Source: Halarcobacter mediterraneus (GTDB taxonomy: Bacteria > Campylobacterota > Campylobacteria > Campylobacterales > Arcobacteraceae). From it: a DNA stretch of 64,000 bases. Below the pieces are notes generated by a model that had not been told where the DNA came from, searched no databases, and saw nothing but the letters and a program-made list of their open reading frames with translations. Positions 26,121-34,833 of this stretch are shown piece after piece. Both the position numbers and the translations under genes were made by a program. The stretch lies in the NCBI RefSeq assembly GCF_004116625.1, contig NZ_NXIE01000003.1, positions 248,001-312,000 on the forward strand, in the 5' to 3' direction. How positions within the stretch are numbered: the first letter of the stretch is position 1; the number at the start of each line of letters is the position of its first letter.

Positions 26121-27235
26121 TATTCACTTTCATCTTTAATTAAAATATTTTTTAAAATATACAATACACTTTTTACAGACCTTACACTCGCTGTTTCTTC
26201 TACTGTATGGTAACCAGTAGTTGGTATTTGTAAAGTTGTTCCTTGAATTGAGCCTTTTGACTCTTTTACTATTCTTCCTAACTCTGTACTTCCTAAAGAA
26301 AGCAAAGGAAGGTTTTGCTCACTTAAAATTTTATTTTTCTCTTGTATATAACTATCTTTACAAGAGAAGTTTATGTTATTTTTATGACAAAAATTTTTTA
26401 GTATTTTTAACAATGGAGATTTAAACCTTGCATTTGCATCTCTATTTCTTAAAACAACATCTTGAAGTTCTGCTTCATTCCTAGTACTATAAGGACTTGT
26501 ATCTAAAACTAATAATTCAGAAGTAGTCAACTCATTTTTTTTAAACCAATCATATACAAACCTCCAACTTCTTCCTGCCTCTTCTTGTGCAGTAAAAAAT
26601 GCTGTTCCTTGATATCCACTTTTATACAAATAAATTATAATAGCAGCGGAGATAACATTATCTAGCTGAGCAGAAATCAATTCTTCATCAATATTTAACT
26701 TATCTACAAAAGCAACTGGAGTACCCGGTAACAAGTGTTCTAAACCATCAATTTTGAACATTAAGTTATTTATCTGTTCATTCATATAGACTTCATTTAT
26801 CTGCCCTATTCCTAGATAACTTCCTGACCAAGGTTCATATGCTTGAACTTGTTGGTTTATAAATCTAGATGCAATAGTTTGATAAGTTTGTTCAGATACT
26901 GAATTTCCCTTTAAATCTGTTCTATTTTTACTTTGAAATGCTGCAAATTGAAACTCATTTGGACCAGTGCACACTAATCCATGCCTATCAATATGTGCAC
27001 TTAACATTCCATCATTTGGTTCACTTCCTTGTGAAACTAAAATACCATCATAATAAAATGTTTTAATCCCTAATTCATCTAGTTCTCTTTTTAAATATAA
27101 GAAAAATGAGTGTTCATAACCAATTACAGATGGTACTCTTATTAACTGTTTTAAAGTATCTAGAAAAGAAGTGAAGTTTTCAATATTTGATATTAATTCA
27201 CTTGATTTTTTAATAGATAGCTTCTTAAATTTCAT
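26120..27235 (-). CDS. M42-like metallo-aminopeptidase (M20/M42 superfamily)
   Basis: A 371-residue cytoplasmic protein with the co-catalytic di-metal peptidase pattern: SAHIDRHG (first His-x-Asp), [10 protein letters not shown] (bridging Asp), [11 protein letters not shown] (catalytic and metal Glu pair), LVLDTSPYS (metal Asp) and GYHTVEE (last His). The insert between the first and second ligands fits the PDZ-like dimerisation domain of M42 enzymes, which include glutamyl aminopeptidases. It is the first gene of the operon with rimK, so it may trim glutamyl tails or peptides made by RimK; that pairing is an inference. Confidence 0.8.
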   Translation of the reverse strand: MKFKKLSIKKSSELISNIENFTSFLDTLKQLIRVPSVIGYEHSFFLYLKRELDELGIKTFYYDGILVSQGSEPNDGMLSAHIDRHGLVCTGPNEFQFAAFQSKNRTDLKGNSVSEQTYQTIASRFINQQVQAYEPWSGSYLGIGQINEVYMNEQINNLMFKIDGLEHLLPGTPVAFVDKLNIDEELISAQLDNVISAAIIIYLYKSGYQGTAFFTAQEEAGRSWRFVYDWFKKNELTTSELLVLDTSPYSTRNEAELQDVVLRNRDANARFKSPLLKILKNFCHKNNINFSCKDSYIQEKNKILSEQNLPLLSLGSTELGRIVKESKGSIQGTTLQIPTTGYHTVEETASVRSVKSVLYILKNILIKDESE

Positions 27236-27282
27236 TTTTATGCCTTAAAAAAAAGTGTAGAACAAGGTGTGTTACAAGTAAT

Positions 27283-27528
27283 TTAGTTTAGTTCTTCTTT
27301 TGAATTCTCTAATGCTTCTTCAACTTCTGATTGGCATTCATATAACTTTGTCTCACATTGAGAACTACACTCATCATAAGAATTTTCTTTTTCTTCACAT
27401 TGTGTTAAACAATCATCATATGCTTTTTCACATGATGCAAATTTATCTTCTAACGTATTTTCAACATCTATATTTGCATTTAATATTGAAAAAGATAAAA
27501 AAGCTAAAATAGCAATTTTTTTTATCAT
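27283..27528 (-). CDS. Small exported protein with symmetric twin Cx3C cysteine motif
   Basis: An 81-residue protein with a signal peptide (1-18, cleavage after LNANI or near it). The mature part is acidic and helical, with six cysteines spaced C-x6-C-x3-C-x9-C-x3-C-x6-C, which is mirror symmetric. Such twin Cx3C spacing suits a disulfide-stapled helical hairpin in an oxidising compartment, so a periplasmic location with three disulfides (or a metal site) is likely. No known family recognised. A 20-bp palindrome lies 32 bases upstream of the start. Confidence 0.8.
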   Translation of the reverse strand: MIKKIAILAFLSFSILNANIDVENTLEDKFASCEKAYDDCLTQCEEKENSYDECSSQCETKLYECQSEVEEALENSKEELN

Positions 27529-27559
27529 TTATTTGTCTCTCCTAAATATAAGACTAAAA

Positions 27560-27579
27560 GTACTTAAGAGCTTAAGTAC
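27560..27579. promoter_or_regulatory. 20-bp palindrome upstream of the twin Cx3C gene
   Basis: Perfect 9-bp arms GTACTTAAG / CTTAAGTAC around AG. It sits 32-51 bp before the start codon, next to a TATATT-like -10 on the minus strand, so it could be an operator overlapping the -35 region. A hairpin role in RNA is the alternative. Confidence 0.5.
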
Positions 27580-27750
27580 AACAATATTTTCTTTGCCTTA
27601 TTCTACTTTGAAATTATAAATCCAAAAACTGCTAAATAAACTGAAAATTTTCTTAAAGTACTGCTATATAGTCTCTAAGTGGCTTTTTTTGAGCTTTTTT
27701 TAGAATTTTTTTTTAATTGTAATTTTGATTTTTTTGTTAAAAGAATAGAA

Positions 27751-27784
27751 AAAAAGTTAAATTTTTAATAAAATTTAACTTTTT
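27751..27784 (-). terminator. Terminator of the phosphatase operon
   Basis: A perfect 15-bp stem (AAAAAGTTAAATTTT / AAAATTTAACTTTTT) with a 4-base loop, followed on the minus strand by TTTTTTTCTATT. It starts at the stop codon of the phosphatase gene, which ends the minus-strand operon from 30333. Confidence 0.9.
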
Positions 27785-28233
27785 TATATGTTTTTTATTT
27801 CGTTAATAAAATTTTTAGTACAAGTATTTATCATTGAAAAGACTTTGTCAAAGCCTTCAAATCCATTAAAGAAATATGGGTCAGGAACATCTTCCCCCTC
27901 ATATCCAAAGTCTCCTAATTTAAAAACCTTTTTGCAGCCAAGTTTTTTTAGATTTGAGACATTAGAATCATCAAGTCCAATTACATAATCAAACTTTTCA
28001 AAATCTTCTATTTTTATTTGTTTTGCCCTTTGCCTTGAAATATCAATACCATTTTGATGTGCAACTTTAATAGAATTTTCACAAGGTGCTTCACCTATAT
28101 GCCAACTTCCTGTTCCTGCACTTTCTATATAAATATCAAGTTTTTTATTTCTAATATACTCTTTTGCAATTCCTTCAGCTAAAGGAGACCTACAAATATT
28201 TCCTAAACAAACAAAGATTATAGACTTACTCAT
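27784..28233 (-). CDS. Low-molecular-weight protein tyrosine phosphatase
   Basis: A 149-residue enzyme with the N-terminal P-loop VCLGNICRSP (catalytic Cys9, Arg15) and the general-acid aspartate in DVPDPYFFNG (about residues 119-128). Bacterial members remove phosphate from tyrosine kinases or act on exopolysaccharide control; no tyrosine kinase is nearby. It overlaps the nitrilase gene by 4 bases (ATGA) and is the last gene of the operon with the phosphohexomutase. Confidence 0.93.
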   Translation of the reverse strand: MSKSIIFVCLGNICRSPLAEGIAKEYIRNKKLDIYIESAGTGSWHIGEAPCENSIKVAHQNGIDISRQRAKQIKIEDFEKFDYVIGLDDSNVSNLKKLGCKKVFKLGDFGYEGEDVPDPYFFNGFEGFDKVFSMINTCTKNFINEIKNI

Positions 28234-28952
28234 TTTTTCTTTAGTCCAATATCAATATATTTTCTAATCTTTTTAATTTCAGAAAGTTGCATTTCATGTT
28301 CTATTTTGTCTTTTGAATCATCTCTAATTTCTTCTCCCCAAGGAGTAATTATTCCACTTCCTTTTGCCATATTATCATCCGCAGCATTTGCTGCTAAAAC
28401 ATAACATTGGTTTGCAACAGCTAAAGCTTTTGTCATAGTTTCAAAGTGATTTTTTCTTTTAATCCCCCACATTGAAGGATTTAAAATCAAATCAGCACCT
28501 AAAACTTTTAACCAATATTTAGGGAATCTAACTTCAAAACATATTAATGTTGCTACTTTAAAACCATCTATATCTATGATTTTCATATTATCTAGTTTCC
28601 CTTTACTAAAATAATCAGGTTCATCCCCTAAAGGAAATAGCTTATGTTTTGATTGGGTATGAATTATTTTTTTATTATGAAAAATATATAAAGTATTAAA
28701 AAAATCAATATCTTCTTTTTCTATAAGTGTTATTGCAATAGTTTTATTCTCTGAATATTTTTTTAATTTTTTTATTGCTTTTTGAGCAAACTCTGCTGCT
28801 TCATCCATTCGTTCATATGCAAAACCAGTAAGGCATACTTCTGGTGCTAAGATAAAAGATCCATCTTCACAAGAATTAATTAAAGTCTTTAAGTTTTTTA
28901 AATTTTCTTTGAAATTATCACTTGTTTTAGTTTGTAGTGCTACTAAGTTCAT
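28230..28952 (-). CDS. Carbon-nitrogen hydrolase (nitrilase superfamily)
   Basis: A 240-residue enzyme with the Glu-Lys-Cys triad: LAPEVCLTGF (Glu), KHKLFPLGDEP (Lys) and ATLICFEVRFPKYW (Cys), closing with NQCYVLAANA and SGIITPWGEE. These enzymes hydrolyse nitriles or amides such as omega-amides; the substrate is not evident. At 240 residues it is a short member. It overlaps the end of the phosphohexomutase gene by 26 bases. Confidence 0.88.
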   Translation of the reverse strand: MNLVALQTKTSDNFKENLKNLKTLINSCEDGSFILAPEVCLTGFAYERMDEAAEFAQKAIKKLKKYSENKTIAITLIEKEDIDFFNTLYIFHNKKIIHTQSKHKLFPLGDEPDYFSKGKLDNMKIIDIDGFKVATLICFEVRFPKYWLKVLGADLILNPSMWGIKRKNHFETMTKALAVANQCYVLAANAADDNMAKGSGIITPWGEEIRDDSKDKIEHEMQLSEIKKIRKYIDIGLKKK

Positions 28953-30333
28953 TTTTTGCTTCTTTTATTAAATTATTTAATTGTTTTTCATACTTTTTTG
29001 CTTCATTTTCATCAGTTGATTCAAATCTTGTCACAAGTACTGGTGTTGTATTTGAAGCTCTAACTAAGCCCCAACCTTTTTCAAAAATAACTCTTACTCC
29101 ATCAACATCAATAATATCCTTGATTTTAGGAAAATCTTTTGGTGGATTTTGTAAAAGTTCTTTTAATTTATCCATCAACAAAAACTTTTCTTCTTCACTT
29201 GTTTCAACTTTTATTTCTTCTGTAGAATATGTTTTTGGTAAAGCATCTATTTCTTTATCAATATCCATACCATTTCTAATAAGTTCTAAGACTCTAAAAG
29301 TTGCGTATATTGCATCATCAAAGCCATAATATCTATCATTAAAGAAAATATGTCCTGAAACCTCAGCAGCTAAATGAGCATTTACTTCTTTTAATTTTAC
29401 CTTTAAGTTAGAATGCCCTGTCTTATACATATAAGCTTTTCCTCTTTGATTTATAAGATCATACATAACTTGCGTACATTTTACTTCACCTACAACTACA
29501 GGTTTTTCTATATTTTTAGAAAAAAGCAATGCCATTATGTCACCTTTTACATTATGTTTTTTTGTTAAAAATGCAATTCTATCTGCATCTCCATCATATG
29601 CAAAACCATAATCAAAGTCACCTTCTAGTTTCTTCTTAATATCATGTAAATTTTCTTCAACACTTGGGTCTGGATGATGATTAGGGAAAGTGCCATCAGG
29701 TTCACAATATAAACCTTCATAGTTTAACTGCAATTTATCTAAAATTTCTGTTAATACTGTATCTGCAACCCCATTTCCACAATCAATAATAACCTTTTCT
29801 TTCATCGCTTTTAAAGAAGCAAATTCTTTTAATATAAAATCAATATATAAAGATTTCACATCTATTTCATAAGCTTTATCATTGTCTTCAATATCTATAT
29901 TTGAAGCTATTATCTCATTTCCTAAAGAGTAAATATCTTCTGCAAAAAAAGGCTTTTTATCAAATGTTATTTTAAAACCATTATATTCACTAGGATTATG
30001 ACTACCTGTAATCATAATTGAAGCACTGGGAGTTACTTTTTCATTTTCTATATTAAATGTCTGATAATTTGCAAAATAGTTTATTCCTGTGGCAACCATT
30101 TGCATATTTAAGACTTTACAACCAGCGGCATTTAGTCCACTTGCTAAATAAGAGAAAAGTTCAGGAGAGTGAGTTCTTGCATCAAAACCAATTGCAATAA
30201 AAGATTTCTCACCAAACTTTTCAAAAACTCTTTTTCCAAAAAAGTATCCTATAAGTTTTACAGATTCTTTATTTAACTCACTTCCAACAATACCTCTAAT
30301 ATCATACTCTCTAAAGATTGATTGATTTACCAT
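28927..30333 (-). CDS. Phosphomannomutase/phosphoglucomutase
   Basis: A 468-residue alpha-D-phosphohexomutase. The phosphoserine loop is MITGSHNPSEYNGFKITF (about residue 106), the Mg loop is YDGDADRIAF (about 246-255), the sugar-binding loop EVSGHIFFND and the C-terminal phosphate loop VRASNTTPVLVTRFES. It converts hexose 6-phosphates and 1-phosphates for cell-surface polysaccharide synthesis. First gene of the operon with the nitrilase and phosphatase; divergent from a response regulator across 73 bp. Confidence 0.93.
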   Translation of the reverse strand: MVNQSIFREYDIRGIVGSELNKESVKLIGYFFGKRVFEKFGEKSFIAIGFDARTHSPELFSYLASGLNAAGCKVLNMQMVATGINYFANYQTFNIENEKVTPSASIMITGSHNPSEYNGFKITFDKKPFFAEDIYSLGNEIIASNIDIEDNDKAYEIDVKSLYIDFILKEFASLKAMKEKVIIDCGNGVADTVLTEILDKLQLNYEGLYCEPDGTFPNHHPDPSVEENLHDIKKKLEGDFDYGFAYDGDADRIAFLTKKHNVKGDIMALLFSKNIEKPVVVGEVKCTQVMYDLINQRGKAYMYKTGHSNLKVKLKEVNAHLAAEVSGHIFFNDRYYGFDDAIYATFRVLELIRNGMDIDKEIDALPKTYSTEEIKVETSEEEKFLLMDKLKELLQNPPKDFPKIKDIIDVDGVRVIFEKGWGLVRASNTTPVLVTRFESTDENEAKKYEKQLNNLIKEAKNELSSTTN

Positions 30334-30395
30334 ATAAACCCTTGAAAAAATTTTGAAAATTATAGCAATTATTCAGTAGTAAAGAAATTAAGAGA

Positions 30396-30401
30396 TATAA
30401 T
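30396..30401 (+). promoter_or_regulatory. -10-like TATAAT directly before a response regulator start
   Basis: TATAAT lies 5 bases before the ATG at 30407, inside AGAGATATAATAAAAG. If used as a -10 element, the transcript would start at or just beyond the ATG, so either the mRNA is leaderless or this match is fortuitous. Confidence 0.4.
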
Positions 30402-30406
30402 AAAAG

Positions 30407-31087
30407 ATGCAAAAGGAATTAACAAAAAACATAAAAATATTATATGTTGAAGATGATGATATTGCTCGAGAAAATGGAATAGAATACCTTGAAAACTATT
30501 TTGATAAAGTTTATGAAGCAAAAGATGCCTTAAGTGCTTTAAAAATTTATAACCAAGAAAATCCTCATATAATAATCTCTGATATTCAAATGCCAAAACT
30601 AAATGGTTTAGAATTTATAAGAAAAATAAGACAAAAAGATAAGCAAACACAGATTATCATTCTTTCTGCCTTTTCAACAAAAGAGTACTTATTTGAGGCT
30701 ATTGAGTTACAACTTGTAAAATATCTTACAAAGCCAATTTGTGAAAATGAATTAAAAAAAGCTCTTGAAATATGTATTAATACTTTAAAAAATAATGAGT
30801 CAAATATAATACATTTAGATAATCATACTATCTTTGATACTTTTAACCAAGTTTTATTAAAAGATAAAGAGATTATAAAACTAAGAAAAAAAGAGTTAGA
30901 TTTATTGTCACTTCTAATTAAAAATAAAAATAGATTTATCACTTATGAAGAAATTGAAAATTTTATTTGGCAAGATAGTGCTATGACAAAAGATGCCTTA
31001 AAAACTCTAATTAAAAATTTAAAAACAAAAATACCAAAGGACTTAATACTTAATATCTCTAAATTAGGCTATAAAATTGAGCTTTGA
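30407..31087 (+). CDS. OmpR-like response regulator
   Basis: A 226-residue regulator with a receiver domain (8-125; acidic E15-D16-D17, phosphosite D59 in IISDIQMP, S/T at 86-89, Lys in YLTKPIC) and a divergent winged-helix C-terminus (about 135-226; KKELDLLSLLIKNKNRFITYEEIENFIW). It overlaps the following kinase gene by 11 bases. Its target is unknown; the divergent phosphohexomutase promoter is the nearest candidate. Confidence 0.9.
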   Translation: MQKELTKNIKILYVEDDDIARENGIEYLENYFDKVYEAKDALSALKIYNQENPHIIISDIQMPKLNGLEFIRKIRQKDKQTQIIILSAFSTKEYLFEAIELQLVKYLTKPICENELKKALEICINTLKNNESNIIHLDNHTIFDTFNQVLLKDKEIIKLRKKELDLLSLLIKNKNRFITYEEIENFIWQDSAMTKDALKTLIKNLKTKIPKDLILNISKLGYKIEL

Positions 31088-32393
31088 TGATTTTAATATT
31101 CTTCTTTATGGAATAATCTTTGGAATTGTTATTATGACTATTGTTTATACTTTTATTAGGTATATTTACTCAAAAGAATTCTTTTATATCTCATATTGTC
31201 TTATGCAAATTTTTTCTCTTATTTATATTTTAGCTTATAGTTCATTATTTAATATTTCTCATTATATAGAACAAATTTCACTCTTATTTGCAACTTTACT
31301 TGCTTTAGTGTTTGCAATAAATTTTTATGAAGGGAAGTTTATTCCAAAAGTTAAAACCTTTAAAGAACTAATAATCAATACTTTGCTTTTAAATATAGTA
31401 ATATTAACTGCTTTTTATCACTATATTTTATTTGAGTATCTTCCTTTTACAATTATTTATGCCATTTTATTTATTTCTGTTATTTTTAATTTAAAAAATG
31501 CAGGTCCTACACTTATTTATAGTGCGGGATGGTCTATTCTTTGTTTTACACTTTTTATTTTGGATTTTAAAAACTTTTATGAAGAGAAAGGATTTTTAGA
31601 TATTGTTCTTTTAGCCTTTGCTATTGAAGCTATTTTATTCACTTTTTCTGTATCCCATAAATATAACCGTTTGGAACAAAAAAATGAAGATTTTGAACAA
31701 ATGCTTTTACAACAATCAAAAATGGCAGAAAGTGGAAAGATGATAGCTAATATTGCCCATCAGTTTAGGCAACCACTTAATAATCTTTCATATATTTTAA
31801 TCAATATAAAAAATAGACTAGAAAATAAAAAGCTAGATATAGATTATTTTAATAAAAAATATTATCAAGCTAAAGAACAAATCGAGTTTCTCTCAAATAC
31901 TATAGAAGAATTTAAAGAGTTTTATACTCCTTCAAAACAAAAGGAAACTTTTTTAGTAAAAGAAGCTATTGAAAATAGCCTTTATATTTTAGAAGAAGAC
32001 TTGAAAAAACGAAATATTCAATATGAAATAAGTTTTTTAAAAGATGAAAATATAAAAGTTTTTGGAAGTAAAAACGAACTTTCACAAGTTATATTATCTC
32101 TTGTATCAAATGCTAGTGATGCTTTAAGTGATATAGAAAAACCTTTTATTAATATAATTATTGATTCAAATTCTGCTGATGTTAGTATTCATATAAAAGA
32201 TAATGGAAAAGGCATAAATAAAAAAATACAAGAAAAGATATTTGAACCTTATTTTACAACAAAAGAAAAAGGAACTGGATTAGGATTATATTTATCTAAA
32301 TTAATTATTGAAAAAAGTTTTAAAGGAAAAATACAAGTAGTTTCACAAAAAGAAGGTTCTTTATTTATCCTTCTTTTTGAAAAAGCTATTTAA
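31077..32393 (+). CDS. Multi-pass membrane sensor histidine kinase
   Basis: A 438-residue kinase beginning at TTG (31077), overlapping the regulator stop. Residues 8-200 contain about seven hydrophobic helices, resembling the 7TM-DISM sensor layout without the extracellular domain. The kinase core follows: MIANIAHQFRQPLNN (His phosphosite, near residue 226), LVSNASDALSD (N box), IHIKDNGKGI (G1) and EKGTGLGLYLSKLIIEK (G2). Its natural partner is the regulator immediately upstream. The 3' end overlaps the convergent ccoG gene by 8 bases. Confidence 0.9.
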   Translation: MSFDDFNILLYGIIFGIVIMTIVYTFIRYIYSKEFFYISYCLMQIFSLIYILAYSSLFNISHYIEQISLLFATLLALVFAINFYEGKFIPKVKTFKELIINTLLLNIVILTAFYHYILFEYLPFTIIYAILFISVIFNLKNAGPTLIYSAGWSILCFTLFILDFKNFYEEKGFLDIVLLAFAIEAILFTFSVSHKYNRLEQKNEDFEQMLLQQSKMAESGKMIANIAHQFRQPLNNLSYILINIKNRLENKKLDIDYFNKKYYQAKEQIEFLSNTIEEFKEFYTPSKQKETFLVKEAIENSLYILEEDLKKRNIQYEISFLKDENIKVFGSKNELSQVILSLVSNASDALSDIEKPFINIIIDSNSADVSIHIKDNGKGINKKIQEKIFEPYFTTKEKGTGLGLYLSKLIIEKSFKGKIQVVSQKEGSLFILLFEKAI

Positions 32394-33723
32394 GCAAATC
32401 TTTTCTAGGATAAATAAAAGACAATTCTCTTTGAACTTTTATTTCTTTATTCTCTTTTGCATAAATATTTATTTTTACTTTATATGCACTATCTTTTTTA
32501 TTTGTAGTTTTTAAAGCTTTTGAGGTTTGTAAGATTAATACAGTTTTTAGTCTTTGTTTTCCTTGCAGTTTAAGTGGTCTATATCTTTTTATTTTGAAAC
32601 TAGAATCAAGAATTTCTATATCAAAGGTATACTCTTTTTTATTTGTATTATGAATTGTTAAAACATAATTGTTTGTAACTGTATTTTCTTTTATTCCATA
32701 AAGTTTTGTAGTTTTATTTATATTTACTAAAAAATCTTCTTTTTCTCCTGTAAAATATAAAGCAAAGGCTAAACATAAAAATAAAGATACTATATAAACA
32801 AGATTTTTTAAAGAAAATAAAGGAGAGAGTTTATTATTTATTACTTCATTTGTACTTTCCCAATAAATCAAAGACTTTTTGCCAAGTTTCCCCATAACAG
32901 TACTACAAGCGTCTGAACATTCAAGACAGTTTATACACTCAACTTGCAAACCTTTTCTAATATCAATATGAGTAGGACAAATCTTTACACAAGCTTCACA
33001 AGTGGTACACTCTTCATTTCCACTCCACTGTTTAATATTTAAAATAGACTTTTCTGAGTTTTGGTAAATTTCTCCTCCCCTATTTGTATTGTAAACAACT
33101 TGTTTTGTGTTATTATCATAAAGAGTAGATTGTATTCTTGAATAAGGACAAGCAAAGGTGCAAAAATCTTCTTTCATAAAAACAATATCATAAATAAGAA
33201 ATAAAGCTGTACTAAGAATAAACATTATCATAAAAAAATGTTCTAAAGGATTTTGAAGATATAAAAAGAAATCCTCAGGAGGAACAAAATACCACATAAA
33301 ATTTATTGAAGCAAGTAAAGAAATTATGCCCCACAGGAATAAAGAGATATATTTTTTTATTTTAGTAGAGTTTTTTGAGTAATCAAGCTCTTTTTGCTTA
33401 TTTTTAATTCTTCTAAGACCTAATATTTTTGACTCAATTAAATCTCTATAAATAACCCTAAAAATAGTTTGAGGACAAGCCCAACCACACCAAACTCTAC
33501 CAAAAATAGATGTCATTGCAAATATTCCAATAAATAAAAACATTAGTAAAAATGGCATAACATATAACTCATTCATATTAAAAGCAAGTCCAAGAAAATG
33601 AAATTGCATTTTATCAAAAGATAAAAGAAGAAGATGGTTACCATTTATCTTTATAAAGGGCATTACAAAAACGATTATTGTGATAAAAAGATAAGTAAAA
33701 TATCTTTTTTTAGAAAAACTCAT
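32386..33723 (-). CDS. ccoG: Cytochrome c oxidase accessory protein CcoG
   Basis: A 445-residue membrane ferredoxin-like protein. Several helices (about 10-30, 40-60, 75-95, 155-175, 190-210, 330-350) surround cysteine motifs: WCGWACPQTIFR, CTFACPYSR, and the 2[4Fe-4S] domain CTTCEACVKICP and CINCLECSDAC. A C-terminal immunoglobulin-like domain (about 355-445) faces the periplasm. CcoG is a cupric reductase needed to assemble cbb3-type oxidase. The ccoNOQP genes are not in the window. Confidence 0.94.
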   Translation of the reverse strand: MSFSKKRYFTYLFITIIVFVMPFIKINGNHLLLLSFDKMQFHFLGLAFNMNELYVMPFLLMFLFIGIFAMTSIFGRVWCGWACPQTIFRVIYRDLIESKILGLRRIKNKQKELDYSKNSTKIKKYISLFLWGIISLLASINFMWYFVPPEDFFLYLQNPLEHFFMIMFILSTALFLIYDIVFMKEDFCTFACPYSRIQSTLYDNNTKQVVYNTNRGGEIYQNSEKSILNIKQWSGNEECTTCEACVKICPTHIDIRKGLQVECINCLECSDACSTVMGKLGKKSLIYWESTNEVINNKLSPLFSLKNLVYIVSLFLCLAFALYFTGEKEDFLVNINKTTKLYGIKENTVTNNYVLTIHNTNKKEYTFDIEILDSSFKIKRYRPLKLQGKQRLKTVLILQTSKALKTTNKKDSAYKVKINIYAKENKEIKVQRELSFIYPRKDLLK

Positions 33724-33806
33724 AATTAAACTCCTAGATTTTTATATCTAGAAGTTTAAAAAGAAAAGGTGTTCATTTAGTGGTATTATTTTATAAAGCT
33801 TTATTT

Positions 33807-34064
33807 TCAGTCTTTTAAAGCTTCTTCTCTTGCTTCCTTATCAAGTTTATCAAATCTTTTTAATAAGGCTTCTATTCCATAGAAATGCCTAAAATATAAA
33901 GTAAAGAATCCAAAACCTAAGATAGTAGATAAAGTATAACTATTTCTATACATTAAAAATTCATAGGTTTGTAAACATATGGTAATTAGAAGAAGTACCA
34001 TAAAAAAATATTGTCCAAACTTTCTAAAAAGCTCAAATTTTCTTGTCTTTTTACCTATTGTCAT
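33807..34064 (-). CDS. Small membrane protein of unknown function
   Basis: An 85-residue basic protein with two predicted membrane helices (about 15-35 and 42-62) and a charged C-terminal helix (LLKRFDKLDKEAREEALKD). It lies 83 bases upstream of ccoG on the same strand and may be cotranscribed with it, but no family is recognised. Confidence 0.65.
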   Translation of the reverse strand: MTIGKKTRKFELFRKFGQYFFMVLLLITICLQTYEFLMYRNSYTLSTILGFGFFTLYFRHFYGIEALLKRFDKLDKEAREEALKD

Positions 34065-34175
34065 AATTTTCCTTGGTTTTGATATTTAGTATCAATTATA
34101 GTTATACTAAGCTAAATATACTATTAATTATTATAAAGTATCTTTTTAATATAATTGCTACTTAGGAGAGTTATT

Positions 34176-34805
34176 ATGATTGATATCACATCTTTATATA
34201 TGTTTATTATTGCTTCTTTTTTATTATGCCTTGCTCCCGGACCAGATAATATCTATGTTTTAACACAAGGAATAACAAAAAGTAAAAAAGCAGCAATTGT
34301 TACAACCCTTGGACTTTGTTCTGGTATTATTATTCACACTTCTGCTGCTGCATTTGGAATATCAGTTATTTTCCAAACATCTGAACTTGCTTTTAATCTT
34401 GTAAAATATATTGGTGCAGCATATCTACTTTATATTGCATATCAAGCTTTTAAACATAGAAATGAAAAATTAGACTTGTCAATTCAAGATTCAACAAAAG
34501 AGTTGAAAAAACTTTATATAAAAGGTTTTGTTATGAATATATTAAACCCTAAAGTATCTATTTTTTTCCTTGCCTTTTTGCCTCAATTTGTAAATACACA
34601 ATTAGGAAATGTACCAATGCAAATGATTATTTTAGGTTTCATATTTATGGCTTTAACGATAATAGTTTTTTCTTTAATTGGAATTGCAGGTAATGTATTA
34701 AGCGAAAAGTTAGTAAAAAACCCTAGTATTTCTAAAGTACTAAATATTCTTACTTCTTTTGTATTAGGTAGTCTAGCTATAAAATTAGCTTTGAGTCAAA
34801 GATAA
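34176..34805 (+). CDS. LysE-family amino acid exporter
   Basis: A 209-residue membrane protein. I place the start at the ATG of 34176, which has AGGAG seven bases before it, rather than at an upstream TTG. The family signature CLAPGPDNIYVLTQGITKSK is at residues 16-35, followed by GIIIHTSAAAFGIS and NPKVSIFFLAFLPQFV. About six helices. Members export lysine, threonine, homoserine lactones or other amino acids; the substrate is unknown. It is monocistronic. Confidence 0.9.
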   Translation: MIDITSLYMFIIASFLLCLAPGPDNIYVLTQGITKSKKAAIVTTLGLCSGIIIHTSAAAFGISVIFQTSELAFNLVKYIGAAYLLYIAYQAFKHRNEKLDLSIQDSTKELKKLYIKGFVMNILNPKVSIFFLAFLPQFVNTQLGNVPMQMIILGFIFMALTIIVFSLIGIAGNVLSEKLVKNPSISKVLNILTSFVLGSLAIKLALSQR

Positions 34806-34811
34806 CAAAAT

Positions 34812-34833
34812 AAGATAGGAAGATTCCTATCTT
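34812..34833. terminator. Hairpin between the LysE-family gene and proA
   Basis: A 9-bp perfect stem (AAGATAGGA / TCCTATCTT) with an AGAT loop between the convergent genes, overlapping the proA stop codon. Confidence 0.75.

Noticed and set aside
27300-27512. 70-codon plus-strand frame over the Cys-rich gene
   Set aside because: Antisense shadow; no ribosome site, and the minus frame has a signal peptide and ordered cysteines.
28937-29329. 130-codon plus-strand Ser/Phe-rich frame
   Set aside because: Antisense to the conserved C-terminal domain of the phosphohexomutase.
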